A DNA stretch of 55,398 nt from Faecalibacterium sp. UBA1819 (GCA_002315015.1 DCEX01000021.1:1-55398), one strand, 5' to 3'; positions 34,508-43,273 are shown, counted from the stretch's first letter. Numbers and translations are program-made. The notes: generated by a model from the sequence alone, not told the origin.

Positions 34508-35519
34508 TGATCTCGTCCTCCTCGCCTCTGGAAATTACGATCTCGCCGGTTTCCTCGAGCGCACGAATGACGCCCACGATACGCTGCTGAGCCTCCTCCA
34601 CGTCACGCATACGAACGTTACGCAGGTACTCGATATCGGACAGCAAGTTCTCTCTTGCACGGGTAGACATATTGGCAAGCAAGGTGTTTTTGACTTCCTC
34701 GTTGGAGCCCTTGATGGCCACTGCCAAATCCTGTGTATCAACGTCACGCAGCACACGCTGAATGGACATATCGTCGAGGATGGTGATATCCTCGAACACA
34801 AACATAAGTTTGCGGATATTCTCCGACAGTTCGGGGTCGGTTTTGTTGAGTTCCTCGAAGATATGCTTCTCGGTTGCGCGGTCGGTGTGGTTCATGATAT
34901 CGGCCACATAGTTTACGCCGCCGATTTCGGTGAAATCCTGGCTGACAATCGACGAGCAGCGACGCTCCATCACTTGTTCCACCAAGCTTACAATTTCCGG
35001 CGATACGCTTTCCAAGCAAGCGATGCGCCGCACCACTTCCAACTGAATATCACGCGGCAGCTCGGAGATAATTTTGGACGATTGATCCGCCTTGGCGTAA
35101 GACAAAATGAAAGCAATGGTTTGCGGCATTTCATTTTGAATAATCATCATCAAGCTGCGGTAATTGGTTTTGCGCACAAAGTCGAACGGGCGCGTCTGCA
35201 TTGCTTGAGAAATTCGCTCCATGTAGTCGCGCGCTTGCTCGGGGCCGAAAGCCTTTTCCAAAACGTCGCGCGCATAAATCACGCCGCCTTCGGCAATGAC
35301 TTTTTGGGTTACACAAAGGCCGTAGAAATCGTCCACAATTTCCTGCAAGTCTTCCTGACTGACATTTTGGAGCTTTGCCACCTCAAGGGAGATGGTTTCA
35401 ATTTCTTCTTCTTTAAGAAATTTGTAAACCTCTGCGGCCTCTTCGCTTCCCAGTGCAACAATCACGGCTGCGGCACGAGCCGCAGGGGATAAAACGGTTT
35501 TTTTCTTTTGGCCTGCCAT
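34500..35519 (-). CDS. fliG: Flagellar motor switch protein FliG
   Basis: 339-aa C-ring protein. The N-terminal domain (A-A-A-V-I-V-A-L-G-S-E-x-A) binds FliF. The middle E-H-P-Q-like and C-terminal torque helix, with alternating charged residues (R-E-N-L-L-S-D-I-E-Y), contact MotA. It starts one nt after fliF. Confidence 0.95.
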   Translation of the reverse strand: MAGQKKKTVLSPAARAAAVIVALGSEEAAEVYKFLKEEEIETISLEVAKLQNVSQEDLQEIVDDFYGLCVTQKVIAEGGVIYARDVLEKAFGPEQARDYMERISQAMQTRPFDFVRKTNYRSLMMIIQNEMPQTIAFILSYAKADQSSKIISELPRDIQLEVVRRIACLESVSPEIVSLVEQVMERRCSSIVSQDFTEIGGVNYVADIMNHTDRATEKHIFEELNKTDPELSENIRKLMFVFEDITILDDMSIQRVLRDVDTQDLAVAIKGSNEEVKNTLLANMSTRARENLLSDIEYLRNVRMRDVEEAQQRIVGVIRALEETGEIVISRGEEDEIIA

Positions 35520-35520
35520 G

Positions 35521-37125
35521 TTATTCTCCCTCCTTCAGCCAAGAACGAAGCAGATTTGCCGTCACTTCGGGATTCTGCTTTGCAAAATCCTTCACCTCAT
35601 TGATAATTGCCTCATCCTTCGGGTTGGTGGCAGCCATTGCAGCGTCGGAGAGCTCTTTCTTATACTGAGCAATCTCCTGCTCCATCTGTGCGCGCTGTTC
35701 ATCAATCTCGTTTTGCTGAAGTTCCTGCTCACGCTTTTTCTTCTTGGCTCTGCTCTTTGCAACCAAAAGCAAAATCAAGAGCAACAGAACCAGCAGCGCG
35801 GCGGCGCCGGCCAAAATGTAGCCCCACGGCGGAATCTCAACGACTACCTGAGTATTCTGCTCGTTATCGTTGTTATCTTCCTCCGGCTGTGCGTTGGGAT
35901 CAACGGGAGAAACGCTGATGCTGTCCTCGGGGATACCGGTGCTCTTTGCAACCAAATCCACCAGCTCCAAGCGGCGCATTTCGGTCATGTTGGCTTCGTC
36001 TACCATGACGGAGATGCTGGCGCTTTTCAACACGGCATTTCCTTTTTCAATCTGTGTCTTAATGTATCCGTAATCGTACTGAATATCGCGGTTATAGCTG
36101 GTCAGCGGGTTGCCGTTCTCATCGGTTTCATAGGCCTGCTGGGGAATATCGGTGTTGTTTTCCTCACCCACAATGCCGCCCGCGGCAACTTCGCCTTCCA
36201 AGTTGTACTTCTCTGAGAAGTTGGTAACGTAACCGCCGCCGCCTTCTTTTTCCTGAAGCGTCAGCTCCTCGGTCATCATCTTGTCATAGTCGATGACAAC
36301 CTTTGCAACGGCAACCACACCGGAAGCACCGTAGCGCGGCGCCAGCACACGGCGCACGTTTTCCTCAAGCTGGTTTTGCACCTGCATTTCAAACTCAAGG
36401 TTGTTTGCCGCTGTCTGCGAGGTGCTCTGCTCTTCGGCACTGTCCTGCAGCTCCTCGGAGGTCTCGGCGTTCATAACAGTGACGTTTTCCGGCTCCAAGC
36501 GCGGCACACTGCTTGCCACCAAGTTCTTAATTGCTGTTACCTGTTCGGGTGTCAAATCTTCCGAAAGCGTCAAAACAACGCCCGCCGAAGACTGCCCTGC
36601 GCTGGTATCTTTTTCCCAAACATAGCTTCCCTGCTCAGGCACATCGATATTAACGATTGCATCTTTTACGGCACTCAAGTTTTTGAGTGTCTTTTGCAGA
36701 TTCTCTTGAAGCTGGTACAAAATCCACTGCTGGTTTTCCGCCTCGGTAGCGGTCATGCCGGAATGGCTTTCAAACAGGCCGTAAGTAGGAGAATTGGAGC
36801 TGTAACCCTCCTGTGCCACCTTCAAAAGTGCTGTGTCGTAATCCTTCGCGGGCACAGTGATATTTCCCTGTGCGTCACGCTGTACCTCAATGCCGATTTC
36901 CTGCAGCATGGTGTAAACTTCCGCTGCCTCATCGGCTTCTAACCCTTCATACAAAACACGCTGACTTGAGGCCGTGACATTCAACACCACGGTAATCACA
37001 ATTGCAATCAGAACAATCGCGCCCAAGCCGCCGCCAAAAATGATCTTTTTCTTTTTCGGCATATTCACCACACTCTCTTTGAGCTTGGTGATATGCGCCT
37101 TTAAATCCTGTCCGTTTGCTTTCAC
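35521..37125 (-). CDS. fliF: Flagellar MS-ring protein FliF
   Basis: 534-aa membrane ring protein. A first helix at about 28-48 is followed by two periplasm-equivalent ring-building motifs (around 60-220), an acidic Asn/Glu linker, a second helix near 445-468 and a cytosolic C-terminal FliG-binding tail. The start M-K-A-N-G-Q-D and length are normal. Confidence 0.95.
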   Translation of the reverse strand: MKANGQDLKAHITKLKESVVNMPKKKKIIFGGGLGAIVLIAIVITVVLNVTASSQRVLYEGLEADEAAEVYTMLQEIGIEVQRDAQGNITVPAKDYDTALLKVAQEGYSSNSPTYGLFESHSGMTATEAENQQWILYQLQENLQKTLKNLSAVKDAIVNIDVPEQGSYVWEKDTSAGQSSAGVVLTLSEDLTPEQVTAIKNLVASSVPRLEPENVTVMNAETSEELQDSAEEQSTSQTAANNLEFEMQVQNQLEENVRRVLAPRYGASGVVAVAKVVIDYDKMMTEELTLQEKEGGGGYVTNFSEKYNLEGEVAAGGIVGEENNTDIPQQAYETDENGNPLTSYNRDIQYDYGYIKTQIEKGNAVLKSASISVMVDEANMTEMRRLELVDLVAKSTGIPEDSISVSPVDPNAQPEEDNNDNEQNTQVVVEIPPWGYILAGAAALLVLLLLILLLVAKSRAKKKKREQELQQNEIDEQRAQMEQEIAQYKKELSDAAMAATNPKDEAIINEVKDFAKQNPEVTANLLRSWLKEGE

Positions 37126-37192
37126 ATGCCAGCCCTCGTCTTCCCTTTTCTACTCTGCCGGTTATTTGCCGGTTGTTTTATGCAACCGCCGC

Positions 37193-37501
37193 TCATACCT
37201 GCATCTGCATGATTTCTTTATAGGTATTCACCATGCGGGAGGTCAGCTGCACCGTTGTTTGCAGCAAGGTTGACGTTTTCATCGAGTTGATTTGAACCTG
37301 CGCAATATCATCCACTTCGCCGTTTACCAGCATCATGGTGTCTGCGTTCGAATTGCTTTGTGCCTGTTCCAATTCCTGCACTGCCTGCTGCAAAATGCTG
37401 CTGAACTGCTTGCCCTGCGATTGGTCTACCGCTGCGCCGGCATTTTCAAAGCTCATTCTCTCCATTGGTTCAATCGGAGCAATTCCCTGCATGAATACCA
37501 T
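37193..37501 (-). CDS. fliE: Flagellar hook-basal body protein FliE
   Basis: 102-aa junction protein between MS ring and rod. The D-D-I-A-Q-V-Q-I-N-S-M-K and M-V-N-T-Y-K-E-I-M-Q-M-Q-V C-terminal segment is diagnostic. ATG at 37501 has AGAAAGGG nine bases upstream. An ATG three codons earlier is too close to that site. It is the first gene of the operon. flgB and flgC, normally upstream, are absent. Confidence 0.93.
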   Translation of the reverse strand: MVFMQGIAPIEPMERMSFENAGAAVDQSQGKQFSSILQQAVQELEQAQSNSNADTMMLVNGEVDDIAQVQINSMKTSTLLQTTVQLTSRMVNTYKEIMQMQV

Positions 37502-37805
37502 ATTCAACATCCCTTTCTTTTCATAACACTTTCGTTTACTTTTTGTTTGTTGTCCTTTTAAATAGGTATATATGAACCACAAAAGAGCCTCGAACCCTAT
37601 CATTCGAAGCTTTTCCGTATTCTAACCATGATACCAGATGCATACATCACACAAATCGTACCGTATAAAAAGCAAGGTTGCGTAGGCAACATCTGATAAA
37701 AATACAGCTTGCGGTGTCGATGAGACGATTCCATAAACTATACGTTTTTACTCTATACAGACACATTCTCAACACCCTCACACACTGATACCATGGTGTA
37801 TCTGC
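37502..37805 (-). promoter_or_regulatory. About 300-nt leader of the flagellar operon
   Basis: The stretch from the predicted start of transcription (about 37805) to fliE is AT-rich. It holds a hairpin at 37586-37611 (9-bp stem AGCTTCGAA/TTCGAGGCT on the minus strand, followed by CTTTT). An unsupported 44-codon open frame (37734 down to 37600) ends in the loop of that hairpin. I did not recognise a cyclic-di-GMP or other known riboswitch class. Confidence 0.5.
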
Positions 37806-37811
37806 CTTATC

Positions 37812-37840
37812 AGTATACTGTTATTTCCGTCATTTGTCAA
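37812..37840 (-). promoter_or_regulatory. Near-consensus promoter of the flagellar operon
   Basis: Perfect TTGACA at 37840-37835, a 17-nt spacer and TATACT at 37817-37812 on the minus strand. It is the best promoter in the window, in the sigma-A form. The rest of 37841-38225 is AT-rich and shows no gene. Confidence 0.85.
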
Positions 37841-38225
37841 TGTTTTGCAACTTTTGACAATCTTCTGCATCATTTTTCACATGAAACAAAAATCCATATT
37901 TGTTGTTACAAATTTTTTCACTTTCTTGCTTATTTTTATCAAAATCATGGTTATTTTTTTCGTTTTAAAAATTTTTTATATTTTTAATTCCGCTATTTTG
38001 GGACAATCTTCAAACGCGCTATACATTCTGTTTTATTTCAGCTTGATATTTTGTTGGAACGAAAGTCCTTTTTTTATAAAATTTTGTTTACAAAATCTTC
38101 ATACTATGCAAAATATTTTTCCCTGCATTTTACAGCGTTTGAAAAATGTTCATTGTTTTGCTTTACATTTACCATACTTTTGTTTCTTTTAGGCGTTTTT
38201 TTAACAGAAAAGCGCACAGATCTTT

Positions 38226-38259
38226 CGCAAAAAGCGCGGGAATCCTTAACGGATTCCCG
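38226..38259 (-). terminator. Terminator after the cysteine desulfidase gene
   Basis: A 9-bp stem (CGGGAATCC with GGATTCCCG, 38237-38245 and 38251-38259) is followed on the minus strand by CGC and five Ts. Confidence 0.7.
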
Positions 38260-38324
38260 GCACTTTTCACGCGGCAGGCAATACTTTGGGGAAGAGCCGA
38301 AAATTACGGTTTTTCAAAAACCGC

Positions 38325-39602
38325 TTAGTGATTTTCCAGCATCAGCTTTAAAATTTCGACATCCGCTTTGCGCATTCCCTCTCTTGCCACATATCCGATG
38401 TCTTGAATCGTTGCTTCTACGTTGGAAGCCACCAAGCCCTCGCCCGGCTCAAAGCAGCGCCCTTCCAAGCTGAGGCGCACGCTGAGCAGCGCCGCATAAA
38501 CAGCGGTTGCAATTTTGGAGGCACAAGACGACTTTGCACCATCACACAGCATTCCGCCGATTGTGGCCAGCGTGTTGGTAATGACGCCGCAAATCTGCTC
38601 GTAAGTACCGCCCATCATCCAGCAAATTGCCACCGCAGACGAGCACGCCGCACTGGTTGCGCCGCAGTAGGCCGACAGGCTGCCGATATAGCGCTTTTGG
38701 TGAACGCTCATCAAGTTGGCAATGGCTAAAGCGCGCAGTGTTTTCTCACGGCCTGCCTTCAAGTGAGCGGCATAAATCAGCACAGGAAGAGTAATGGTAA
38801 GCCCTTGGTTTCCGCTGCCGGAATTGATCACCACCGGCATGGGGCAGCCGTTCATGCGGGCGTCGGAGCCTGCCGCCGCCGCGGCTGCCGCGCGCATTTC
38901 CGGCATCTCACTGCCGTACATTTCATGGAGTGTGCTGCCGACACACGCCCCGTATTCCTGCGACAAACCAGCCTTTGCAATGGCGTCATTGCACTCCATT
39001 TGACGTTCCAGCACCGAGCGAATCTGCTCTAAATCAACCGTTTCGCCATAGTGCAAAATATCCTTGACATTCAGAAGCGTTTTGTCGGGCTGTGCTTCCT
39101 GCGCGATTTGCTGGGGCATCGTTTTCAATTGGCTGACACCGTTTTTCTCCAAACGCACCACATTGGTATGTGTGCCGCGGATTTCCACCAATACCTCATC
39201 CTCTTTTGCAAAAGCAGACAGCACAATATCCAGGTTTTCTTCCCCTTCAATCAGCGTTGTATGGCAAACTCCCTGCTCCAGCAGCGCTTTTGCCTGTGCA
39301 CGCTGTTCATCGTTGACGCGCTCCAACACGGCCAAACAGCGGTCTGCATCGCCGCCGGTGATTCCTAGCAGCGCTGCAATCTCAATGCCTCGCATCCCGC
39401 CGGAATTGGGCACAGTGACGCCTTTCACGTTTTTGATAATATTGCCGCTGCATCCCAGCTCAACGCGCTCGGGCAGGCATCCCAGCAGTTTTTTGGCCAG
39501 TGCGCCGGCATAGGCAATCGCAATGGGTTCGGTGCATCCCATTGCCACAATCAGCTCACGGTGCAGTATGTCGGTGTAAGTGTCATATACCTTTTGTTCC
39601 AT
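38325..39602 (-). CDS. cyuA: L-cysteine desulfidase-family Fe-S enzyme (CyuA/UPF0597)
   Basis: 425-aa enzyme related to the alpha subunit of iron-sulfur L-serine dehydratase. The family members degrade L-cysteine to pyruvate, ammonia and sulfide. The M-G-C-T-E-P-I-A block (Cys23) and C-D-G-A-K-S-S-C (Cys353, Cys360) suit the 4Fe-4S ligands. It stands alone, divergent from the cyclophilin gene. The alternative activity is serine deamination, which sequence does not exclude. Confidence 0.85.
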   Translation of the reverse strand: MEQKVYDTYTDILHRELIVAMGCTEPIAIAYAGALAKKLLGCLPERVELGCSGNIIKNVKGVTVPNSGGMRGIEIAALLGITGGDADRCLAVLERVNDEQRAQAKALLEQGVCHTTLIEGEENLDIVLSAFAKEDEVLVEIRGTHTNVVRLEKNGVSQLKTMPQQIAQEAQPDKTLLNVKDILHYGETVDLEQIRSVLERQMECNDAIAKAGLSQEYGACVGSTLHEMYGSEMPEMRAAAAAAAGSDARMNGCPMPVVINSGSGNQGLTITLPVLIYAAHLKAGREKTLRALAIANLMSVHQKRYIGSLSAYCGATSAACSSAVAICWMMGGTYEQICGVITNTLATIGGMLCDGAKSSCASKIATAVYAALLSVRLSLEGRCFEPGEGLVASNVEATIQDIGYVAREGMRKADVEILKLMLENH

Positions 39603-39625
39603 GCTCGGTCAGCATCCTTTCTGAC

Positions 39626-39657
39626 GCCATCCGCAATCAAGCGGATTGAGGGATGGC
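39626..39657. promoter_or_regulatory. Inverted repeat between cyuA and cyclophilin genes
   Basis: Nested arms GCCATCC/GGATGGC (39626-39632 with 39651-39657) and CAATC/GATTG. It lies 24 nt upstream of cyuA in a 135-bp divergent spacer, so it could be an operator or a leader hairpin. Confidence 0.45.
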
Positions 39658-39737
39658 ATTTTATAAAAAAATATGGTATAGTGAAAAAATAGGCCGCAGC
39701 GCGGCAAAACACTTTGAGGAAAAGGAGTTTATCCAAT

Positions 39738-40214
39738 ATGGTTGAAATCACAATGGAAAACGGAAAAGTCATCCGCATTGAGCTGGATGCTTCGGCAGCG
39801 CCGCTCACCGTTGAAAACTTTGAAAAGCTCGTAAAGGAGGGCTTTTATGACGGCCTGACCTTCCACCGCATCATTCCCGGCTTCATGATTCAGGGCGGCG
39901 ACCCGGACGGCACCGGTATGGGCGGCCCGGGCTACGGCATTAAGGGCGAATTTGCCTCCAACGGGTGGAAAAACCCCTTGAAGCACACCCGCGGTGTGAT
40001 CAGCATGGCACGCAGCATGATGCCCAACTCTGCCGGCAGCCAATTTTTCATTATGCACAAAGATGCCCCTCATCTGGACGGTGACTATGCCGCTTTCGGT
40101 AAAGTTGTTGAAGGCATCGAGGTAGTGGACGAAATCGCAGGCGTGAAAACCGACCGCAACGACCGTCCGACCACTCCGGTTGTCATGAAAACCGTGCGCA
40201 TTGTTGAAAAATAA
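39738..40214 (+). CDS. Cyclophilin-type peptidylprolyl isomerase
   Basis: 158-aa cytosolic cyclophilin, without signal peptide. The active-site blocks F-H-R-I-I-P-G-F-M-I-Q-G-G-D and S-Q-F-F-I, the G-P-G-Y loop and the L-D-G-x-Y-A-A-F-G-K-V block are complete. AAAGGAG and ATG at 39738 fix the start. A -10 box TATAGT lies at 39677-39682, with a weak -35. Confidence 0.95.
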   Translation: MVEITMENGKVIRIELDASAAPLTVENFEKLVKEGFYDGLTFHRIIPGFMIQGGDPDGTGMGGPGYGIKGEFASNGWKNPLKHTRGVISMARSMMPNSAGSQFFIMHKDAPHLDGDYAAFGKVVEGIEVVDEIAGVKTDRNDRPTTPVVMKTVRIVEK

Positions 40215-40239
40215 TCTTCGCTGAAAAGCAAACGCATTT

Positions 40240-40269
40240 GCCGCAGGACAAGCGTCCTGCGGCTTTTTT
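40240..40269 (+). terminator. Terminator after the cyclophilin gene
   Basis: A 10-bp perfect stem (40240-40249 with 40254-40263), a 4-nt loop and six Ts. The convergent acetyltransferase ends 6 nt away. Confidence 0.9.
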
Positions 40270-40274
40270 GCGCC

Positions 40275-40808
40275 TTATTTCTCGTCGAGCTTCACCCAGT
40301 AGCGCTGTACCAACGTCCCTTCATGGGGCACTTCGTTTTCCAGTATACCGCCCACTTTGCGGATGGTGGCGGCGCTGGCCAGATTCTCTTTATTGCAAGT
40401 GATGAGCACCTCTTTCAGCCCATAGGCACGGCACTCGTCCAAGCAAAGAGACAGCATTTCGCTGCCATAGCCTTGGCGGCGCTTTCGCTTGCGCACACTG
40501 TACCCAATGTGCCCGCCATACTCGCGCAAATAATCATTTAAACTGTGCCGGAAGTCAATCATTCCAACCAGCTCATCCGTATCTTTCAAAAAGGCAAGAT
40601 AAGTGGTTGCTTCTACGAGGCCGGGCGCAGCGGTTTCCTGACAGCGGTTTTTGATATTTCTCTCCAGCCATTGTTCATAACAATTCGCCCGATCCAGCAG
40701 CGCACTTCCGCAGGGCGGTTCTCCATTTTGCAAAAACTCGGCTCGGTAGCGCCAAACCGCGCGTTTGTGTTCCGGTTTTGGCTGTGTTAAATAAAGTCTT
40801 GCTTCCAC
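40275..40808 (-). CDS. GNAT acetyltransferase (RimJ/COG3981-like)
   Basis: 177-aa acetyltransferase. The D-E-L-V-G-M-I-D-F-R-H block, I-G-Y-S-V-R-K-R-K-R-R-Q-G-Y-G-S-E-M-L acetyl-CoA loop and N-x-A-S-A-A-T-I-R-K-V-G-G end fit the predicted-acetyltransferase COG3981 group. The substrate is unknown. It abuts the DnaA-box-like region. Confidence 0.82.
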   Translation of the reverse strand: MEARLYLTQPKPEHKRAVWRYRAEFLQNGEPPCGSALLDRANCYEQWLERNIKNRCQETAAPGLVEATTYLAFLKDTDELVGMIDFRHSLNDYLREYGGHIGYSVRKRKRRQGYGSEMLSLCLDECRAYGLKEVLITCNKENLASAATIRKVGGILENEVPHEGTLVQRYWVKLDEK

Positions 40809-40828
40809 TTTTCACCCTTCCTTCCAAG

Positions 40829-41021
40829 TTTTCCACATAGTTTTCCCCAACTGTTGAAAACTCAGCTGTTTTTCATCGGTGCTTTTTCCACACTTTCCAC
40901 AGCCGCTGTGTTTGTGAATCACACCGTTTTTTCCGCATTTTAGGCCGATTTTCACAGATTTTCACAATTACCGTTGTGGAAAAGTGGAAAACTTCGTGGA
41001 AAACTTTCCACACTTTCCGCA
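40829..41021. other. Cluster of DnaA-box-like nonamers
   Basis: This 233-bp spacer (40809-41041) carries many copies or one-base variants of TTTTCCACA, which itself differs from the DnaA box TTATCCACA by one base. Copies are at 40829, 40884 and 40893 (CTTTCCACA) and 41004 (CTTTCCACA) on plus, and 40975-40983 on minus. Variants are at 40841, 40983, 40995 and 41013. TTGAAAAC and TTTTCACA motifs are interspersed. It has no gene. It could be a DnaA-binding or titration locus. Strand bias of genes does not change here, which argues against a main oriC. Confidence 0.55.
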
Positions 41022-41041
41022 ATGGTTGAAAACTTCGTTTC

Positions 41042-41917
41042 TCAATTTTCCCGCGTTTTTTCCGCCTCTGTGCGGTCAAACAGCTTTCTGCGTGCGGTTG
41101 AAGCGCGGAACATGGTACAAAGTGCGTCTTTATCTTCCTGTTCCAACGCAGTACGCAGTTTTCCCAGCTCAGCGGAAAAACGGTCGATTTCCTGAATCAG
41201 CAAATCGCTGTTTTCCAAAAACAGCTCGCTCCAAAGCTTATCGTTAATTTTGGCAATGCGCGTTAAATCGCGGAAGGAATCTCCCGTTGTCAAAGGCAGC
41301 TCGGGGTCGTCGTTGGCGTTCATGAGCGCCACGGCAATGGCGTGCGTCAGCTGGCTGACATAGCCAATCATCTCGTCGTGGCGTGCGCAAGACAGTTCTG
41401 TGATACGCCTAAAACCGAGTGTACGCCCCAGCTCGTGGGCAAACGCGATTGCCTCGGCGCTATTTTTTTCGGTTGGGGTAATTAAGAAGTTCGCCGGGCG
41501 AAAAATTGCACAGTCGGCATATTCCACGCCGCTCACCTCTTTGCCCGCCATCGGATGACAGGCAATCAATTCGGCATCGGGACGAAGCACATCTTGCACA
41601 CGCTCTACAACAGCGCGTTTCACGCCGCATACATCCGTCAATAATACGCCGGGCTGAAAAAAGGGCTGAAATTGCTGTACCCAAGGCACAACATCCTGCG
41701 GATACAGACCAAGCACAATCACTTCGGCACGACCCAGCAGCGCCTCTGCCTGCTCGGGCAAGGCCCCTTCCGCAATCCAGCCCTGCCCGCGTGCATAGTC
41801 GAGCGCTTCGGCCCGCACATCAACGGCAGTCACACGGCAGCCCGCATTGGTCAGCGCAATGGCATAGCTGCCGCCCAGCAATCCCAAACCGACAATACAA
41901 AATTCACGCTGTTTCAT
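41042..41917 (-). CDS. tyrA: Prephenate dehydrogenase
   Basis: NAD-dependent enzyme making 4-hydroxyphenylpyruvate on the tyrosine branch, 291 aa. A Rossmann G-L-G-L-L-G-G loop is at 10-16. The helical C-terminal domain has A-C-H-P-M-A-G-K-E and S-x-L-T-H-A-I-A blocks. No ACT domain is present. The ATG at 41917 overlaps aroA by 14 nt. The upstream frame inside aroA is rejected. Confidence 0.92.
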   Translation of the reverse strand: MKQREFCIVGLGLLGGSYAIALTNAGCRVTAVDVRAEALDYARGQGWIAEGALPEQAEALLGRAEVIVLGLYPQDVVPWVQQFQPFFQPGVLLTDVCGVKRAVVERVQDVLRPDAELIACHPMAGKEVSGVEYADCAIFRPANFLITPTEKNSAEAIAFAHELGRTLGFRRITELSCARHDEMIGYVSQLTHAIAVALMNANDDPELPLTTGDSFRDLTRIAKINDKLWSELFLENSDLLIQEIDRFSAELGKLRTALEQEDKDALCTMFRASTARRKLFDRTEAEKTREN

Positions 41918-43169
41918 GTCGCTCCACCTGTACGCCGAGTGAAGCGGCGTCGTCCCAGAAGTTCGCATAGCTTTTCCGCACTGCTTGTGCGTCGTCGATG
42001 ACAACGGGAACGCCGCTCGCCATCGACGCAGCAGCCATTGTCATGGCAATGCGGTGGTCGTTGTGGCTGTCCAGCTCTGCGGTGTGAAGGGAGCCGCCCG
42101 TGACATAGACCTCGTCCTCAGTGGAACGAATCACGCCGCCCATTTTTCGGATTTCACATTCCATGGCTGCAATGCGGTCGGACTCTTTAATGCGCAGCCG
42201 GCGCGCATGAATAAAGTGAGTTTCTCCCTCGCAAAACAGCGCCATCGCCATCAGCACCGGCCCTAAATCAGGACAGTCGGCAAGGTCGATTTCCGTGGCA
42301 TGAAGCGCGCTTTTTTCAAAGCAATACACACCGTCTTTCTGCGTAAAACGCGCACCGCAGCGGCGCAGAATATCCAGCACAACGCGGTCGCCCTGCAAGG
42401 AGTCCTCTCGCAGTCCTTGTACACAAATACCGCCCAAAATGCTGCCCGGCACGGCGAAAAATGCCGCCTGCGACCAGTCGCCTTCTACGCGCAAATGTTT
42501 CGCTATGCATTTTTCATTTCCTTTTATACAAAATGTATTATCTTGCTGTTCTACAACAACGCCGCAATCCGCCATCGCGGCGCAGGTAAGCGCCACATAG
42601 CTGGCACTTTCAAACGGCGGTGTAACGGTTAAGGTGCTGGGCGCTTTCAGCAAGGACAGCGCCAGCAGCAGGCCGGTAATAAACTGGCTGGATACACTGC
42701 CATCCACGCGGTACTCTCCCGCGGGCAGCGTGCCGTCCACCACAATTTCCTCGGCGGTATGTGAGAAATGCACGCCCTTTTGTGCAAAGATTTCTTCGTA
42801 AACATTTTGTGGGCGTTCCATCAGGCGGCCATGGCCCACAAAGCGCACAGGCTGACCCACCAGCGCCGCGAGCGGAATAAAAAAGCGCAGCGTAGAGCCG
42901 CTTTCTCCGCAGTCAATCGGCTCGGCAGGGGCTTTGGGCCATCCCATTCCGTGGACACGCACGGTAGAATCGCCCAAACGCTCCACGCGGGCGCCGAAGG
43001 CGCACAAACCGCGAATGGTTGCTTCAATATCTTGCGAAAAGGCCAAATTTTCAATGATGCTTTCCCCTTCGGCCAGCGCCGCACAAATCAGCGTGCGATG
43101 CGCCATGCTTTTCGAGGGCGGAACCGTCACCGTGCCTTCGCAGCGGCTTGGTTGAAAATTAACACGCAT
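41904..43169 (-). CDS. aroA: 3-phosphoshikimate 1-carboxyvinyltransferase (EPSP synthase)
   Basis: 421-aa shikimate-pathway enzyme that joins PEP to shikimate-3-phosphate. P-P-S-K-S-M-A-H-R (17-25), E-S-G-S-T-L-R-F and R-I-K-E-S-D-R blocks are complete, and N-D-H-R-I-A-M closes the active site. AGGAGAA lies just before ATG. Confidence 0.96.
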   Translation of the reverse strand: MRVNFQPSRCEGTVTVPPSKSMAHRTLICAALAEGESIIENLAFSQDIEATIRGLCAFGARVERLGDSTVRVHGMGWPKAPAEPIDCGESGSTLRFFIPLAALVGQPVRFVGHGRLMERPQNVYEEIFAQKGVHFSHTAEEIVVDGTLPAGEYRVDGSVSSQFITGLLLALSLLKAPSTLTVTPPFESASYVALTCAAMADCGVVVEQQDNTFCIKGNEKCIAKHLRVEGDWSQAAFFAVPGSILGGICVQGLREDSLQGDRVVLDILRRCGARFTQKDGVYCFEKSALHATEIDLADCPDLGPVLMAMALFCEGETHFIHARRLRIKESDRIAAMECEIRKMGGVIRSTEDEVYVTGGSLHTAELDSHNDHRIAMTMAAASMASGVPVVIDDAQAVRKSYANFWDDAASLGVQVERHETA

Positions 43170-43199
43170 AGCTTGTTCTCCTGTTCGTTCATTCAGTCA

Positions 43200-43219
43200 T
43201 GCAAACATATCTGTTTGCA
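43200..43219. promoter_or_regulatory. Perfect 8-4-8 palindrome upstream of aroA
   Basis: TGCAAACA-n4-TGTTTGCA, 31 bp before the aroA start, in the 120-bp spacer after aroF. It may be an operator or an mRNA hairpin. A weak TTGCAA box lies nearby. Confidence 0.5.
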
Positions 43220-43247
43220 GCAAATTGCAAGAGGTGCATAAAGCTCG

Positions 43248-43273
43248 AAAAAGGGGGCACACGCCCCCTTTTT
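43248..43273 (-). terminator. Terminator between aroF and aroA
   Basis: An 11-bp stem AAAAAGGGGGC/GCCCCCTTTTT (43248-43258 with 43263-43273) and a 4-nt loop, with the T run in the stem reading out on the minus strand. It follows aroF by 17 nt, so aroA-tyrA may have separate or attenuated expression. Confidence 0.7.

Noticed and set aside
37502..37805. Cyclic-di-GMP riboswitch in the flagellar leader
   Set aside because: The conserved GEMM-I core and the class II elements I know are not visible. It remains possible that another class is present.
37845..38192. 115-codon plus-strand open frame, Phe/Ile-rich
   Set aside because: Product of an AT-rich spacer. The composition is low-complexity and no ribosome site is present.
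40809..41041. Main replication origin
   Set aside because: dnaA and dnaN are absent and gene orientation does not change here. Kept only as a DnaA-box-like cluster.
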